64,000 nucleotides of DNA, from NCBI RefSeq assembly GCF_001425825.1, contig NZ_LMDM01000047.1, positions 200,305-264,304 of the forward strand, written 5' to 3'. The stretch is from Rhizobacter sp. Root1238 (lineage in GTDB: Bacteria > Pseudomonadota > Gammaproteobacteria > Burkholderiales > Burkholderiaceae_C). Both the position numbers and the translations under genes were made by a program. Under the pieces are notes generated by a model. That model was given only the letters and a program-made list of their open reading frames with translations, did not search any database and was not told the origin of the DNA. Of the stretch, positions 42,948 through 58,818 are shown piece by piece (the first letter of the stretch is position 1; the number at the start of each line of letters is the position of its first letter).

Positions 42948-44039
42948 ATGAATTCGCGGCATGAAGACGTGACGATCGAGCTGGGAGAGCGCAGCTATCA
43001 GATCCGCATCGGGGCCGGCCTGCTCGCCGACCGGACGGCGCTCGATGGTGTGCCGCACGGGCACACGGCGGTCATCGTGACCAATCCGACGGTCGCTCCG
43101 TTGTACGCGCACCGGCTGCAGGCGCTGCTGCGCTCCGCGGTGACCCAGTGCCTGGTCGTCGACCTGCCCGACGGCGAGATCCACAAGGACTGGGCCTCGC
43201 TGGAGCGCATCTTCGGCGCGCTGCTCAGGGCGGGCGCCGATCGCAAGACCGTGCTCTATGCGTTGGGCGGTGGCGTGGTCGGCGACGTGACCGGTTTTGC
43301 CGCGGCCTGCTACATGCGCGGCGTTCCGTTCGTGCAGGTCCCCACCACCTTGCTGGCGCAGGTGGACTCGTCGGTCGGTGGCAAGACGGCGATCAATCAT
43401 CCGCTCGGCAAGAACATGATCGGTGCGTTCTACCAGCCGCTGCGCGTGATCGCCGACCTGGACACGCTCGACACGCTGCCCGACCGCGAGATCTCGGCCG
43501 GCCTGGCCGAGGTCATCAAGTACGGCCCGATTGCCGATGACGCCTTCTTCGGCTGGATCGAAGAGCATCTCGACGCGCTGCTGGCGCGCGACAAGCCCGC
43601 CCTGGCCTACGCCGTCAAGCGATCATGCGAGATCAAGGCCTGGGTGGTCGGACAGGACGAACGCGAAACCGGATTGCGCGCGATCCTGAACTTCGGCCAC
43701 ACCTTCGGCCATGCGATCGAGGCCGGGCTCGGCTTCGGTACCTGGTTGCACGGCGAGGCGGTCGGCTGCGGCATGGTGATGGCGGCCGACCTGTCGCGGC
43801 GCCTCGGGCTGATCGACGAAGCCTACGCGCAGCGCATCGCCCGTCTGGTCGAGCGCGCGAGGCTGCCCGTTCGCGGCCCCCAGCTCGGTGCCGGCCGCTA
43901 CCTCGAACTGATGCGTGGCGACAAGAAATCCGAAGCGGGCGAAATCCGCTTCGTCGTGATCGAGGCACCCGGTCGCGCCGCATTGCGGCCCGCGTCTGAC
44001 GACGTCGTGCGCGAGGTGCTGGCGGCGCACGCGGGCTGA
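42948..44039 (+). CDS. aroB: 3-dehydroquinate synthase
   Basis: A 363-residue NAD-dependent, zinc-dependent enzyme converting DAHP to 3-dehydroquinate. The NAD region is [22 protein letters not shown], the phosphate/substrate segments [21 protein letters not shown] and [11 protein letters not shown]. The zinc ligands are Glu in [10 protein letters not shown] and His in [12 protein letters not shown] and [10 protein letters not shown]. It is 32 bases after aroK, and dgt starts 3 bases after its stop. Confidence 0.97.
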   Translation: MNSRHEDVTIELGERSYQIRIGAGLLADRTALDGVPHGHTAVIVTNPTVAPLYAHRLQALLRSAVTQCLVVDLPDGEIHKDWASLERIFGALLRAGADRKTVLYALGGGVVGDVTGFAAACYMRGVPFVQVPTTLLAQVDSSVGGKTAINHPLGKNMIGAFYQPLRVIADLDTLDTLPDREISAGLAEVIKYGPIADDAFFGWIEEHLDALLARDKPALAYAVKRSCEIKAWVVGQDERETGLRAILNFGHTFGHAIEAGLGFGTWLHGEAVGCGMVMAADLSRRLGLIDEAYAQRIARLVERARLPVRGPQLGAGRYLELMRGDKKSEAGEIRFVVIEAPGRAALRPASDDVVREVLAAHAG

Positions 44040-44042
44040 ACG

Positions 44043-45206
44043 ATGTTGCCTTTGCTTCCGGCGGGCGGATGGCAAGCTTTCGCCTGCGATCCATCGCACA
44101 GCGCCGGTCGCAGGCTGCACGAGCCGGCCGCACCGACCCGCAGCGACTACCAGCGCGACCGCGATCGCATCGTGCACAGCACCGCCTTCCGCCGTCTGGT
44201 CTACAAGACGCAGGTCTTCCTGAACCATGAAGGCGACCTGTTCCGGACACGGCTGACGCACTCGCTCGAAGTGGCACAGCTCGGTCGCTCGATTGCCCGC
44301 AGCCTGGGGCTGAACGAGGACCTGGTCGAGGCCATCGCGCTGGCCCACGACCTGGGGCACACGCCGTTCGGCCACGCGGGCCAGGATGCGCTGAACGATT
44401 GCCTGCTCGACGCCGACCCGCGCAGCGGCGGGTTCGAGCACAACCTGCAGAGCCTGCGCGTCGTCGATTCGCTCGAGGAGCGCTACCCGCAATTCGACGG
44501 CCTGAACCTGACGCTCGAAACCCGCGAGGGCATCCTGAAGCACTGTTCCGGCCCGGCCGCCGCGCGGCTCGAAGCAAGGGAGCCGAACGGTGTCGCGCGG
44601 CGCTTCATCGCGCGGCTGCGCCCGAGCCTGGAGGCGCAGCTGTGCAACCTGGCGGACGAGATCGCCTACAACGCGCACGACGTGGACGACGGCGTGCGTT
44701 CGGGATTGCTGAAGCTCGAACAGCTCGACGAGGTGCCGCTGTTCGCACGGCACAGGGCCGAATCGCTGGCCGAGCATCCCGGGTTGCGCGGCAAGCGGCT
44801 GCTGTTCGAGAGCATCCGCCGCATGCTGTCGGCCCAGGTCTATGACGTGCTCGCCGCCAGCGCCGCGGCGATTGCGCTGCACGCGCCGCGCACAGTCGAA
44901 GAAGTGCGCCAGGCCCCGGCGATGATCTGCTTCAGCGCCCGGATGGCGGCCGACAGCACCGAGCTGAAGCGCTTCCTGCGGCTCAACCTCTACCGGCACC
45001 CGCAGGTGGTCGCGACGACCGACCGCGCGAAGCGGGTGGTGCGCGAACTGTTCGCGATCTACCGCGAAGCGCCGTCCGAATGGATCCCGGCGGGCGAATC
45101 CCGACCGTCCGGGCTGCGCCAGCTGGCCGACTACGTGGCCGGAATGACCGACCGGTACGCGCTGCGCGAGCATGAACGGCTGACGGGTCGCCGCCTGTTC
45201 GACTGA
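44043..45206 (+). CDS. dgt: dGTPase-like HD-domain phosphohydrolase
   Basis: A 387-residue deoxynucleoside triphosphate triphosphohydrolase of the dgt-like family. It hydrolyses dNTP to nucleoside and tripolyphosphate. The metal site is RLTHSLEVAQ..AHDLGHTPFGHAGQ, with a further Asp in NLADEIAYNAHDVDD. The N-terminal RDRDRIVHSTAFRRLVYKTQVF segment is diagnostic. It is part of the aroK-aroB-dgt string common in Burkholderiales, with 3 bases between aroB and dgt. Confidence 0.94.
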   Translation: MLPLLPAGGWQAFACDPSHSAGRRLHEPAAPTRSDYQRDRDRIVHSTAFRRLVYKTQVFLNHEGDLFRTRLTHSLEVAQLGRSIARSLGLNEDLVEAIALAHDLGHTPFGHAGQDALNDCLLDADPRSGGFEHNLQSLRVVDSLEERYPQFDGLNLTLETREGILKHCSGPAAARLEAREPNGVARRFIARLRPSLEAQLCNLADEIAYNAHDVDDGVRSGLLKLEQLDEVPLFARHRAESLAEHPGLRGKRLLFESIRRMLSAQVYDVLAASAAAIALHAPRTVEEVRQAPAMICFSARMAADSTELKRFLRLNLYRHPQVVATTDRAKRVVRELFAIYREAPSEWIPAGESRPSGLRQLADYVAGMTDRYALREHERLTGRRLFD

Positions 45207-45209
45207 GCC

Positions 45210-45875
45210 ATGGCGCGCCTTGCCCGGCTGTGCATTCCCGGCCACCCGCACCTGGTGCAGCAGCGTGGCCACAACGGCCAGCCGGTGTTCCTCGACGAGG
45301 CGGACACGCAGGGTTTCCTGCGCCTGCTGGCCGACGGCGCGAAGGCGAGCGGCGTTGCGGTCCATGCCTACGGGCTGGCGGCCGGCGAGGTGCACCTGCT
45401 GGCGACGCCGGCCGCCGCCGACTCGCTGAGCCGCCTGATGCAGGCGCTCGGCCGCCAGCATGGCCAGGCCTTCAACCGCCGCCATGCACGCTCCGGCAGC
45501 TTGTGGGACGGCCGCTTCCGCGCCGTGCCGATCGACGGGGAGCCGCATCTGCTGGCCGCGATGCGCTATGTCGAGTCGGTCGCGCCGGACCTGCGCGCGT
45601 CGAGCGCGGCCCATCACCTCGGGCAGGCCATCGATCACGCAGTGAGCGACCACCCTCTCTACTGGGCCCTGGGAAATACACCCTTCGATCGAGAGATGAA
45701 ATACAAGGCCTGGTTCGAGCAAGGCACTTCGTCCGCCGAGGCTGACCGTTTCCGGCGTGCCGTCAGCCAAGGCTGGCCGCTCGGCGAGGGCGCTTTCCTT
45801 GACGACCTGTCGCAGCTGACGAGCCGTCGCTTGGCGGCGCGGCCCCGCGGACGCCCCCCTAAAACGTCCGCTTGA
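45210..45875 (+). CDS. degenerate REP-associated tyrosine transposase-like protein
   Basis: A 221-residue protein related to Y1 RAYT/TnpA_REP transposases: start MARLARLCIPGHPHLVQQRG, RSGSLWDGRF and a basic PRGRPPK tail. The expected active-site motif (NHxH) reads GEVHLLATP, so the first His of the HUH pair is Glu (about residue 60). The usual NPVRAG segment after the Tyr region is absent (YVESVAPDLR). A candidate Tyr is kept at about 120. It starts 3 bases after dgt and is uninterrupted. It may be domesticated rather than mobile. Confidence 0.8.
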   Translation: MARLARLCIPGHPHLVQQRGHNGQPVFLDEADTQGFLRLLADGAKASGVAVHAYGLAAGEVHLLATPAAADSLSRLMQALGRQHGQAFNRRHARSGSLWDGRFRAVPIDGEPHLLAAMRYVESVAPDLRASSAAHHLGQAIDHAVSDHPLYWALGNTPFDREMKYKAWFEQGTSSAEADRFRRAVSQGWPLGEGAFLDDLSQLTSRRLAARPRGRPPKTSA

Positions 45876-45892
45876 TCTGCCCCTATTTAATT
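45876..45892 (+). repeat. 17-bp direct repeat, copy 1 (at the RAYT stop)
   Basis: TCTGCCCCTATTTAATT begins immediately after the RAYT-like stop codon. It matches copy 2 at 16 of 17 positions. AATTAAAT(A/G)GGGTCAGA-type sequences are often seen beside RAYT genes. Confidence 0.7.
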
Positions 45893-45924
45893 GTTGCCAC
45901 TCAATGCTGGTTCAATAAAAGGTT

Positions 45925-45941
45925 TCTGACCCTATTTAATT
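45925..45941 (+). repeat. 17-bp direct repeat, copy 2 (abutting the gltB promoter)
   Basis: TCTGACCCTATTTAATT lies 49 bases after copy 1 and ends 3 bases before the gltB -35 box. Both copies are very AT-rich in a GC-rich context. Confidence 0.7.
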
Positions 45942-45944
45942 CGA

Positions 45945-45973
45945 TTGAAGCTCTTGCTGCGCTGCAGTATTCT
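45945..45973 (+). promoter_or_regulatory. sigma-70-type promoter of gltBD
   Basis: TTGAAG (45945-45950), 17-base spacer, TATTCT (45968-45973). The transcript would start near 45980, leaving about 28 bases of leader before gltB with GGAG close to the ATG. Confidence 0.65.
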
Positions 45974-46007
45974 TCGGCCCATTCCAGATTTCCGGACGGA
46001 GAACGCC

Positions 46008-50786
<4,779 letters not shown>

Positions 50787-50824
50787 GCCAGGCCCAGCCC
50801 AACCCACCGGAGTAGCAAGAGATC

Positions 50825-52303
<1,479 letters not shown>

Positions 52304-52327
52304 GCCGGAAGAGTCGGCGCGTCAGCG

Positions 52328-52360
52328 AGGGCGGCAGGCACGTCGAGTGCCTTCCGCCCT
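52328..52360. terminator. hairpin terminator between convergent gltD and pilE-like genes
   Basis: A 14-bp stem with one mismatch (AGGGCGGCAGGCAC / GTGCCTTCCGCCCT), loop GTCGA, followed on the plus strand by the pyrimidine-rich TCTCGTGTCTT. Both flanking genes point towards it, so it may act in both directions. Confidence 0.65.
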
Positions 52361-52370
52361 TCTCGTGTCT

Positions 52371-52805
52371 TCAGCGGTTCCAGCAGCCGTCGACACCCGG
52401 CGTGCCCGACACGGTGGGCAGGCCCTTGCTGTCGATCGACATCGTGCCGCACCTGTCGTTGCTCATCGTGCCCCTCGGCACCACCCGCAGCCAGTAGGCG
52501 GAGGCGGTCGGGGCCGAGGCTGCCGAAGCCGTCCCGAGCGACAGCGTGTAGTAGTTCGACAGCGGCGACCTCAACGGCGGCAGCGACGAATCGGTGATGG
52601 CGGCATAGCTGCTGCTCACCGTGTACTGGCGCTCCATCCAGTGCGCTGCGTCCATCAACGCCGCCTTGGCATCGGAGCGCCGGCTTCGGGCGACTTGCTC
52701 GGAGTACGACGGATAGGCGATGGCGGCGAGGATGCCGACGATCGCCACCGTGATCATCAGCTCCATCAAGGTGAAGCCGGCGGCGCTGGTTCTGTAGCGG
52801 TGCAT
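52371..52805 (-). CDS. pilE: PilE-like minor pilin
   Basis: A 144-residue type IV prepilin with leader [10 protein letters not shown], then [20 protein letters not shown] with Glu5. The C-terminal domain has the PilE-family [36 protein letters not shown] and two Cys (CGTMS, GCWNR) that could form the D-region disulphide. It is the last gene of the fimT-pilVWXY1E operon and acts as a minor pilin in priming assembly. An in-frame ATG at 52850 overlaps the pilY1 stop; 52805 gives the more usual leader. Confidence 0.9.
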   Translation of the reverse strand: MHRYRTSAAGFTLMELMITVAIVGILAAIAYPSYSEQVARSRRSDAKAALMDAAHWMERQYTVSSSYAAITDSSLPPLRSPLSNYYTLSLGTASAASAPTASAYWLRVVPRGTMSNDRCGTMSIDSKGLPTVSGTPGVDGCWNR

Positions 52806-52846
52806 GATCAGGTTCCCTGGAGTCTCGGTGCTGTGGATGTGGCGGC

Positions 52847-55800
52847 TCATCGGATCTGGCGCCAGGTCACGCGGGCCTTCCCGTCGCAGGTCTTGACGCT
52901 CTCGCTGGCCGTGGTCGTGTCGGAGACGCCGGCCACCAGCGTTCCGGTGCCGCCGCCGGTGCACGGCACGGTCTTGTTGACCTCGACGCCGCCCAGGTTG
53001 GCGCCGGTCTGGCCTCGGCTGGTGGCTGCTTCGAGCGTGATGCCGGTGGCGTTCTGCTTGCCGAGGATCTTCGGCAGCGACAGGATGCCGCCGGCGACCT
53101 GGCGCACGTTCGCGCCCACATCGGAACTGTTGATCGAGTTGTCGCGGTTGGCGTCGAACACGCTGAAGGTGGGGGCCTGGCCGGTGATCGGGTCCAGTGT
53201 GAAGATGCGCGCGATGCCGCCGGCACTGCACGGCTGGGTCGACGGCGTGTTGGCGACCACGAACAACACGCGCCCTTGCTGCTGCGGATTCACGTTGACC
53301 CGTTCGCCGCTTCCTGCGGTCAGGTTGAGGTACCAGCCACGCTTGGTCGCCCAGTCGACGGTGTTCGAGCTGGTGCCCTGGAATGAGGGGAAGCTGCTCG
53401 CCGCCACGGTCTGCGCCACCAGCGTCGAGTTGCCGCTGATGCCGGCGGTCGCCCCCGGCTTGTCCCAGATGCCGTAGATGGCCTGGGTGTTCAGGTTGAC
53501 GTTCGTCGCGACGGTGCTGGCGGTGTCTTCCGTTTCGTAGAGCTTGCCGGTGCCGAACGTGATGAGCTGGCCACCGGCGCTCGTGTGGAAACTGATCTCC
53601 GGCATGACCGTGATCGGCTGGTTGGCGCTGCCGGCGAACAGCGGCTGGCCGCTGAACGCGACCTTCCAGTTGGAGCGGACCGCATCGTCCACGTCGAACT
53701 TCCACAGGTTGCCCTTCAGGTCGCCGGCGTAGATGGCCGTGACTTCGCGGTTCCCGTTCAGCACGAAGTTCGGCTGGCTGAGGCCGTTGCCGATGCCGGT
53801 GGCACCGACCGGCTGCTGCCAAACGATCGCACCGGTCTGCAGGTTCAGCAGGAACAGCGTCGCCTGTCCATTGGCGCTGTCGTAGCCGTTACCGAACATC
53901 GCCACCCAGGTGCCGTCGCGCATCTGTGCCACGTGCGGGTAGGCGATCACGCTCCCCATGTAGCCGGCGCTCGTGTTGGTGCTGTCGTCGCCGGAGAACT
54001 CCCACATGATGTTGCTGGTACCGAACCCGCCGGTACCGACGGCCGGGTTGGTGACGTCCACCCCGAACACCGAGCGCGCGCCGGCACCGGTGGAGCCCAC
54101 CAGCACCGTCTTCCACGACGGGACGGAGGCGCCGACGAAGGCATCGGCGAGCTGCGGCGGACCGTTCACGGTGAACAGGTGGCTGTAGGACGGGTCGCTC
54201 AACGTCTTCAGCTTCTGCACCGTCTGCACGCTACCCGAGTACAGCGTGCGAGGCACGGTGAAGACGGAGTTGGGCACGAAGGCAAAGCGCTCGACGCCGT
54301 TGGCGGTATTGACTGCGTGCAGCATGCCGTCGTTCGCACCGAAGAACAGCGTCGAGCGCATGTTGTCCAGCGCGGTCGACGTGGAGGAGCGGAATGCCGC
54401 ATAGCTGTCCTGGCCTGGCACACCGGCCTTCATGCGTTGGTAGCCGCCACCGTCATCGGGGCCCTTGATCGGGCTGCCGCCGACGATGTCGCCCAGCACG
54501 CCGCCGGTGGCGGTGTCGCGCACGCGGTCGCGCAACCCGCCACCGTTCTGTGCCTCCTTCGCGTCGCTGCCGCGCAACCAGTCGAGCACGTTCTGGTCGT
54601 TGCCGAGCGCGGTGCGCTGCGTGCCGTTGAGGCCCGCCCAGGTGAACGGCGCGGCGACCTTCGGCGATGCGAGCGGATTCCAGGTGAAGATGTTGCGATT
54701 GGCGGGCGTCGGCATCGCCTTGGACACTTCCCAGTTCGCCTTCGTCGGGTCGGTGTCCACCGTACCGTCGAGTGCGAGCGGAAACGAGTACAGGCGACCG
54801 GCCCAGCCATAGGGGTTGTAGATCCCCTGGAACACCTGGGTGCCCGCGGCCGCTGAGCTGCTGCTGGTTTCGAGGTTCGCGGTGGTCTGGCGCTGGTTGA
54901 CGGCCTCGCTCAGCGCCGACGCGATGCCGGCGGACAGCTGGGTCGGGTTGGTGGCCGAGAAATAGCGACCGTGCCCGTTGATCGACGCGTGGATCAGGTC
55001 GTCGCCGGTCTCGGCGGAGTCGCCGGTCGCGTGGGACCAGATCATCTCGATCTTGTCGTTCACCAGCAGGTCGCGCAGGCCTTGCGACGACAGCCAGGTC
55101 TGCCCGCGGTACGGGTAATACGGAGACGTCGACGAGGTCGACAGCGGCACGACGTACTGCCCGAGCGCATTGGTGTCGGTCGCGGCGGTCTTCGGTCGCA
55201 CCTTGCCGGTCCCGCTGATGCCCAGGCCGACGGTGAAGGTGGTCAGGTGCTGCCAGAAGGCCGGGTCACGGGTCGAGGCCGCGATCCGGTTGTCGACGCC
55301 GGTCTGCAGGTCGGTCTTCCAGTAGTACGCCGCCACGTCGGCGAGCGTGTTGACGTTGGCGGTGTTGTTGTCGTTGAACGGGCTGACCGAGAAGCGGCCC
55401 GCCAGCGTCCCCGCGGTGCCGGTGTCGGTATAGGGGTAGCCGACCGTGCCGCCGTACGGCACCGGCGTCGAACCGGTGAAGTTGTCGTTGTTGTTGTTGG
55501 CGGGGGAACTGGCGTCGTCGCCGTTCCAGAAGCCGTCGGTGCTCATGATGTGGAAGGAGCGGCGGCATGAGTCCGCGCTTCCCGCCAGCTTGGACGTGTC
55601 CTCGGCCCATGGGCTCGTGGTCGCCGTGCCCTGGAAGTACTTGCCGACGTTGTCCATCGCCTCGCGCAACGGCGTGCTGCCGTTGTTGCCGATCTTGTAG
55701 AGCTCGCCGTAGAACCCGCTGCGGTTGGTGCCGCTGAATTGGGCCACGGGCCGGCGCGGGTCGGAGCTGTTCCTGTTGATGGTCGTGAAGCCGACGCGCA

Positions 55801-56668
55801 GGTTCGTGCCTTGCAGCGCGAAAGCCGCCGACACGCCACCCTTGGCCATCAGCATGCGGCTGCGGTAGTACTGCAGCCAGTTGGCGAAGTTCTGCAGTTC
55901 TTCGTCGTAGGTGCAGGTAGCACCGCTGCAATCGCTGCGCGCGGCGTCGCGCGGGTAAGCGGCGACGCCGGGCTTCACTTCGTATTTGACGAACTTCGTC
56001 TCCATGTTGAGCGACGTGTTCGGGTTGGCCGCAGGCAGCGGGTTCGCCACGTCGTCGGTGTAGACGTAGTACGTTGCGAGCCAGTAGCTGTCGGCCTGGC
56101 TGGTGGAGCCGACGTTGCCTCGCTGCACGGTCAGGTCGAGCTGGCGGCCGGTCTGTGTCGGATCCAGCGCGTCGATGTTGACCGCCTTGACGTTGGCATT
56201 GGCCATGCGCTTCGTGTCGTCCGACGCGTCCGGCCAGGGCAGGTAGGTCACCTTCGGGTTGTAGTAGAGCGGGTTGCCCGACGACGAACGCATGTAGCGC
56301 GCGATGGCGTTGTCGCTTCGGTAGTAGGTGGTCGCCAGGTATCCGGAACCGTTTTTCCACATCGACGGCAGCTGCGAGCCGTTGCCAGCCTCGTTGCGTG
56401 TACCGCAATTGGAGCTGTCGGTCAGCGACGAACTGTTGGGCATGCCGGCGGTGCAGCGGACGAAGTCCGGGATCGCGTCGGAGGTCATCGAGCCGGAATC
56501 GTCCAGCGTGTACATCACGTTGGGCAACGGCGGCGGCACATAGATGCCGGGGATCTGCGAGACCGTCGCATAGGCGGGAAACGCGGCGTGCGCCAGCAGC
56601 ACTTCCAGGATCACCGCGGCGACGACGCGCTTCGGCTGCATCCAGTGGCGGGAAGGGGTTTTCATCAT
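52847..56668 (-). CDS. pilY1: type IV pilus tip adhesin/anti-retraction factor PilY1
   Basis: A 1273-residue secreted protein with a signal peptide ending near AYA (about 34). The N-terminal part has a MIDAS-like [14 protein letters not shown] (about 51-63), as in the von Willebrand A region of PilY1. The C-terminal about 550 residues form the conserved PilY1 beta-propeller ([54 protein letters not shown]). [13 protein letters not shown] loop near the end looks like a calcium site. CGG-rich SD lies before the ATG pair (56668/56665). It sits between pilX and pilE, as expected for the minor-pilin operon. Confidence 0.95.
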   Translation of the reverse strand: MMKTPSRHWMQPKRVVAAVILEVLLAHAAFPAYATVSQIPGIYVPPPLPNVMYTLDDSGSMTSDAIPDFVRCTAGMPNSSSLTDSSNCGTRNEAGNGSQLPSMWKNGSGYLATTYYRSDNAIARYMRSSSGNPLYYNPKVTYLPWPDASDDTKRMANANVKAVNIDALDPTQTGRQLDLTVQRGNVGSTSQADSYWLATYYVYTDDVANPLPAANPNTSLNMETKFVKYEVKPGVAAYPRDAARSDCSGATCTYDEELQNFANWLQYYRSRMLMAKGGVSAAFALQGTNLRVGFTTINRNSSDPRRPVAQFSGTNRSGFYGELYKIGNNGSTPLREAMDNVGKYFQGTATTSPWAEDTSKLAGSADSCRRSFHIMSTDGFWNGDDASSPANNNNDNFTGSTPVPYGGTVGYPYTDTGTAGTLAGRFSVSPFNDNNTANVNTLADVAAYYWKTDLQTGVDNRIAASTRDPAFWQHLTTFTVGLGISGTGKVRPKTAATDTNALGQYVVPLSTSSTSPYYPYRGQTWLSSQGLRDLLVNDKIEMIWSHATGDSAETGDDLIHASINGHGRYFSATNPTQLSAGIASALSEAVNQRQTTANLETSSSSAAAGTQVFQGIYNPYGWAGRLYSFPLALDGTVDTDPTKANWEVSKAMPTPANRNIFTWNPLASPKVAAPFTWAGLNGTQRTALGNDQNVLDWLRGSDAKEAQNGGGLRDRVRDTATGGVLGDIVGGSPIKGPDDGGGYQRMKAGVPGQDSYAAFRSSTSTALDNMRSTLFFGANDGMLHAVNTANGVERFAFVPNSVFTVPRTLYSGSVQTVQKLKTLSDPSYSHLFTVNGPPQLADAFVGASVPSWKTVLVGSTGAGARSVFGVDVTNPAVGTGGFGTSNIMWEFSGDDSTNTSAGYMGSVIAYPHVAQMRDGTWVAMFGNGYDSANGQATLFLLNLQTGAIVWQQPVGATGIGNGLSQPNFVLNGNREVTAIYAGDLKGNLWKFDVDDAVRSNWKVAFSGQPLFAGSANQPITVMPEISFHTSAGGQLITFGTGKLYETEDTASTVATNVNLNTQAIYGIWDKPGATAGISGNSTLVAQTVAASSFPSFQGTSSNTVDWATKRGWYLNLTAGSGERVNVNPQQQGRVLFVVANTPSTQPCSAGGIARIFTLDPITGQAPTFSVFDANRDNSINSSDVGANVRQVAGGILSLPKILGKQNATGITLEAATSRGQTGANLGGVEVNKTVPCTGGGTGTLVAGVSDTTTASESVKTCDGKARVTWRQIR

Positions 56669-56698
56669 CGTTCTCCGTTGGGGCGACCGGGCTTGCGC

Positions 56699-57163
56699 TC
56701 AGTCCGCCGAATAAGTGGCTTGCAGCATCACGATGCTGAGGTCCGAGCCGCCGACCGCGCGTGCAGTGACCCTGAAACTGGTGCCGCCGCCGATGTTCTC
56801 GACCAGGCAGCGCGGGTCGGACGCCAGGCCCGCCCCCGTCATCGTCACGTCGACGCCGCTGGCGGTCCACGTGGCGTCGGTGTCCCAGTTGGCCGCCGTC
56901 GGCGGAGAGGTCGGCAGCAGGATCTTGTTGGCCGGGTAGGTGGGCGGCGACGAGGTTGCCTGCAGCAGGCAGGCCCGGACGGCTGCTTCGGCAGCCTGCA
57001 AGGCCTTGTTGCGGTCGCGTGCGTTGCCGGCCATGCGCTCGTCCAGCGCGGTCGAGCGCAGGCTCGACACGGTGATCAGCGTGATCAGCACCAGCATCAC
57101 CATCATGATGATCAGGATCGCGCCCTGCTGGGGACGGGCGGCCTTCAGGGTCTTGAGTTTCAT
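56699..57163 (-). CDS. pilX: minor pilin assembly protein PilX
   Basis: A 154-residue protein. The N-terminal segment PQQGAILIIMMVMLVLITLITV lacks the classic FTLIE but matches PilX, where the leader ends in QQG. Then come SSLRSTALDERMAGNARDRNKALQAAEAAVRACL, the PilX_N signature, and a short C-terminal domain with CLVENIG. It promotes pilus assembly with PilV and PilW. The start overlaps the pilW stop (ATGA). It is 30 bases before pilY1. Confidence 0.92.
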   Translation of the reverse strand: MKLKTLKAARPQQGAILIIMMVMLVLITLITVSSLRSTALDERMAGNARDRNKALQAAEAAVRACLLQATSSPPTYPANKILLPTSPPTAANWDTDATWTASGVDVTMTGAGLASDPRCLVENIGGGTSFRVTARAVGGSDLSIVMLQATYSAD

Positions 57164-58338
57164 GGCGACGCGTAGGTGATCTTGTTGCGGACGGCGACCG
57201 TGGTGCTGAACACGCGACGGTCGAAGCGCGTTCCGGTGGTCGGGTAGGTGACGGTGACGTCGCCCACCTTGCCGGTGGCAGGCAACGTCACATCGGCTTC
57301 CGCGGCAGCAGGGCCGTGGGTCAACAGGCTCATGCGCACCGCGATGACGCGCGACCAGTCGCCGACCGCGTTCGCTGCCACGTAAGTGCCGTCGATGACG
57401 CCGTCGGGCTCGGTCGTGGTGTCCAGGCCGAAGCGCACCTGCAGGTTCTCGACGCCTTCGATCAGTTCCTGCTCGACGCCGGCATCCACCCCGGGCACCG
57501 ACGTCTGGTCGCCGTCGAAGGTGCGCCGGTAGAGCGACGTACCGGTGCCGCTGCCCGAGCTCCTGACGTAGTAGACGACGGTCTGCAGCGGAAACACCTC
57601 GGTGGAGGCCTGCGGATAGACGTTGCTGGCGTTCAAGCCGCCGGTCACGCCCAGCGTGGTTGCGGCGGAAGAGACCTGGAACGCCTGGGCGCTCGAACAG
57701 TTGGCGATCAACGCATAGCTGCCGGTGCACAGGCCCGACACCTTGCTGGTCGTGCCGTCGCGGCACTTTCCGGGTGCGCCGTTGTCCTCGATGCTCACTG
57801 ACGTGGCCGAACCCACGGCTGCGGCGGTGAGGCGGATGGGGGCTCCGGACACTGTCCGGATCACGAGCACGTCGCTGCCGGGCGTCAGGCCGACGCTGGA
57901 GATCGACGTGACCGGGATGGTGTTGCTGGTCCCGGCGGTGTTGGTCACCCACGAGGTGGCCGTGGTGGTATCCGCCGGGTTGCTGCTGCTCAGCGTCAAC
58001 GCCGATCCGGCGATGTTGTACTTGTAGCCTTCGACGCCGACCGCGAAGTTGGTGCCCAGGCCGACCGCCAGCGAGTTCGTGAAGCCGGAAGTGCGGTTCG
58101 TGAAGCAGCCCTGGTAGCCCACCATGCGCGCGTCCGACGACAGGAACTGGAAGGCCAGCCGCACGTTCTGCTGCAGCGTGCTCAGCTGGTCGACACGGCG
58201 CGTGGCGCTCTTGCTCGTCAGGTAGACGGCGGTCATCACGCCGGTCAGCACGAGGCCCAGCGTCAGGGCCACCATCATTTCGACCAGCGAGAAGCCGGCT
58301 TGGCGCAGCCGCGGCGGCGCGGAAGTCTGCAATGTCAT
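57160..58338 (-). CDS. pilW: minor pilin PilW
   Basis: A 392-residue minor pilin, long as usual for PilW. The leader is MTLQTSAPPRLRQAG, then FSLVEMMVALTLGLVLTGVM with Glu5. LQQNVRLAFQFLSSDARMVGYQGC is the PilW-type helix end, and the large C-terminal domain is beta-rich (VYYVRSSGSGTGTSLYRRTF, NLQVRFGLDTTTEPDGVID). It starts 11 bases after pilV and overlaps pilX by ATGA. Confidence 0.93.
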   Translation of the reverse strand: MTLQTSAPPRLRQAGFSLVEMMVALTLGLVLTGVMTAVYLTSKSATRRVDQLSTLQQNVRLAFQFLSSDARMVGYQGCFTNRTSGFTNSLAVGLGTNFAVGVEGYKYNIAGSALTLSSSNPADTTTATSWVTNTAGTSNTIPVTSISSVGLTPGSDVLVIRTVSGAPIRLTAAAVGSATSVSIEDNGAPGKCRDGTTSKVSGLCTGSYALIANCSSAQAFQVSSAATTLGVTGGLNASNVYPQASTEVFPLQTVVYYVRSSGSGTGTSLYRRTFDGDQTSVPGVDAGVEQELIEGVENLQVRFGLDTTTEPDGVIDGTYVAANAVGDWSRVIAVRMSLLTHGPAAAEADVTLPATGKVGDVTVTYPTTGTRFDRRVFSTTVAVRNKITYASP

Positions 58339-58349
58339 GGGAAGCCCTT

Positions 58350-58802
58350 TCAAAACCGGCTCACGGTGGTGAAACTCTGGCGCGGCGAATCCGCGGTGCG
58401 GTTGTCGAGCCACTCGATCTCGATCGTCACCGACCGATCGGCCGCGACGGCGATGCGGCCCTTGCCGTCCGGCAGCAAGGCTTCGATCTGTTGCTTCCAG
58501 TCCTTCAGGTCCGTCTGGTAGATGAAGGTGAGCGGCGTGATCGACGACGACGTGCTGGCGAGTTCGGTGTTCCACCGCTGGGCCAGCGCGTTGTCGCGGT
58601 CGACGCGCATGCGGTCGAGGATGTCGTCCGCCAGCGCGGTGGCCTGAGAACGGAACAGCGAACTCTGGTTGTACGAGAGGGTCCGGCTCTGCAGACCGGC
58701 GAGGCCCAGCATGCCGAACGAGAAGATCACGAACGCGACCAGCAGTTCGATCATGCTGACGCCCGATTGGCGCCGTTGGCGGAGGCTGCGATTCAGCTTC
58801 AT
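58350..58802 (-). CDS. pilV: minor pilin PilV
   Basis: A 150-residue minor pilin with leader MKLNRSLRQRRQSG, then VSMIELLVAFVIFSFGMLGLAG with Glu5. The PilV mark LQSRTLSYNQSSLFRSQATALADDILDRMR follows. The start at 58802 gives a normal leader; an in-frame ATG at 58844 would overlap fimT by 26 bases. It follows fimT by 16 bases. Confidence 0.92.
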   Translation of the reverse strand: MKLNRSLRQRRQSGVSMIELLVAFVIFSFGMLGLAGLQSRTLSYNQSSLFRSQATALADDILDRMRVDRDNALAQRWNTELASTSSSITPLTFIYQTDLKDWKQQIEALLPDGKGRIAVAADRSVTIEIEWLDNRTADSPRQSFTTVSRF

Positions 58803-58818
58803 GTCAGTCCAGTCCTTG

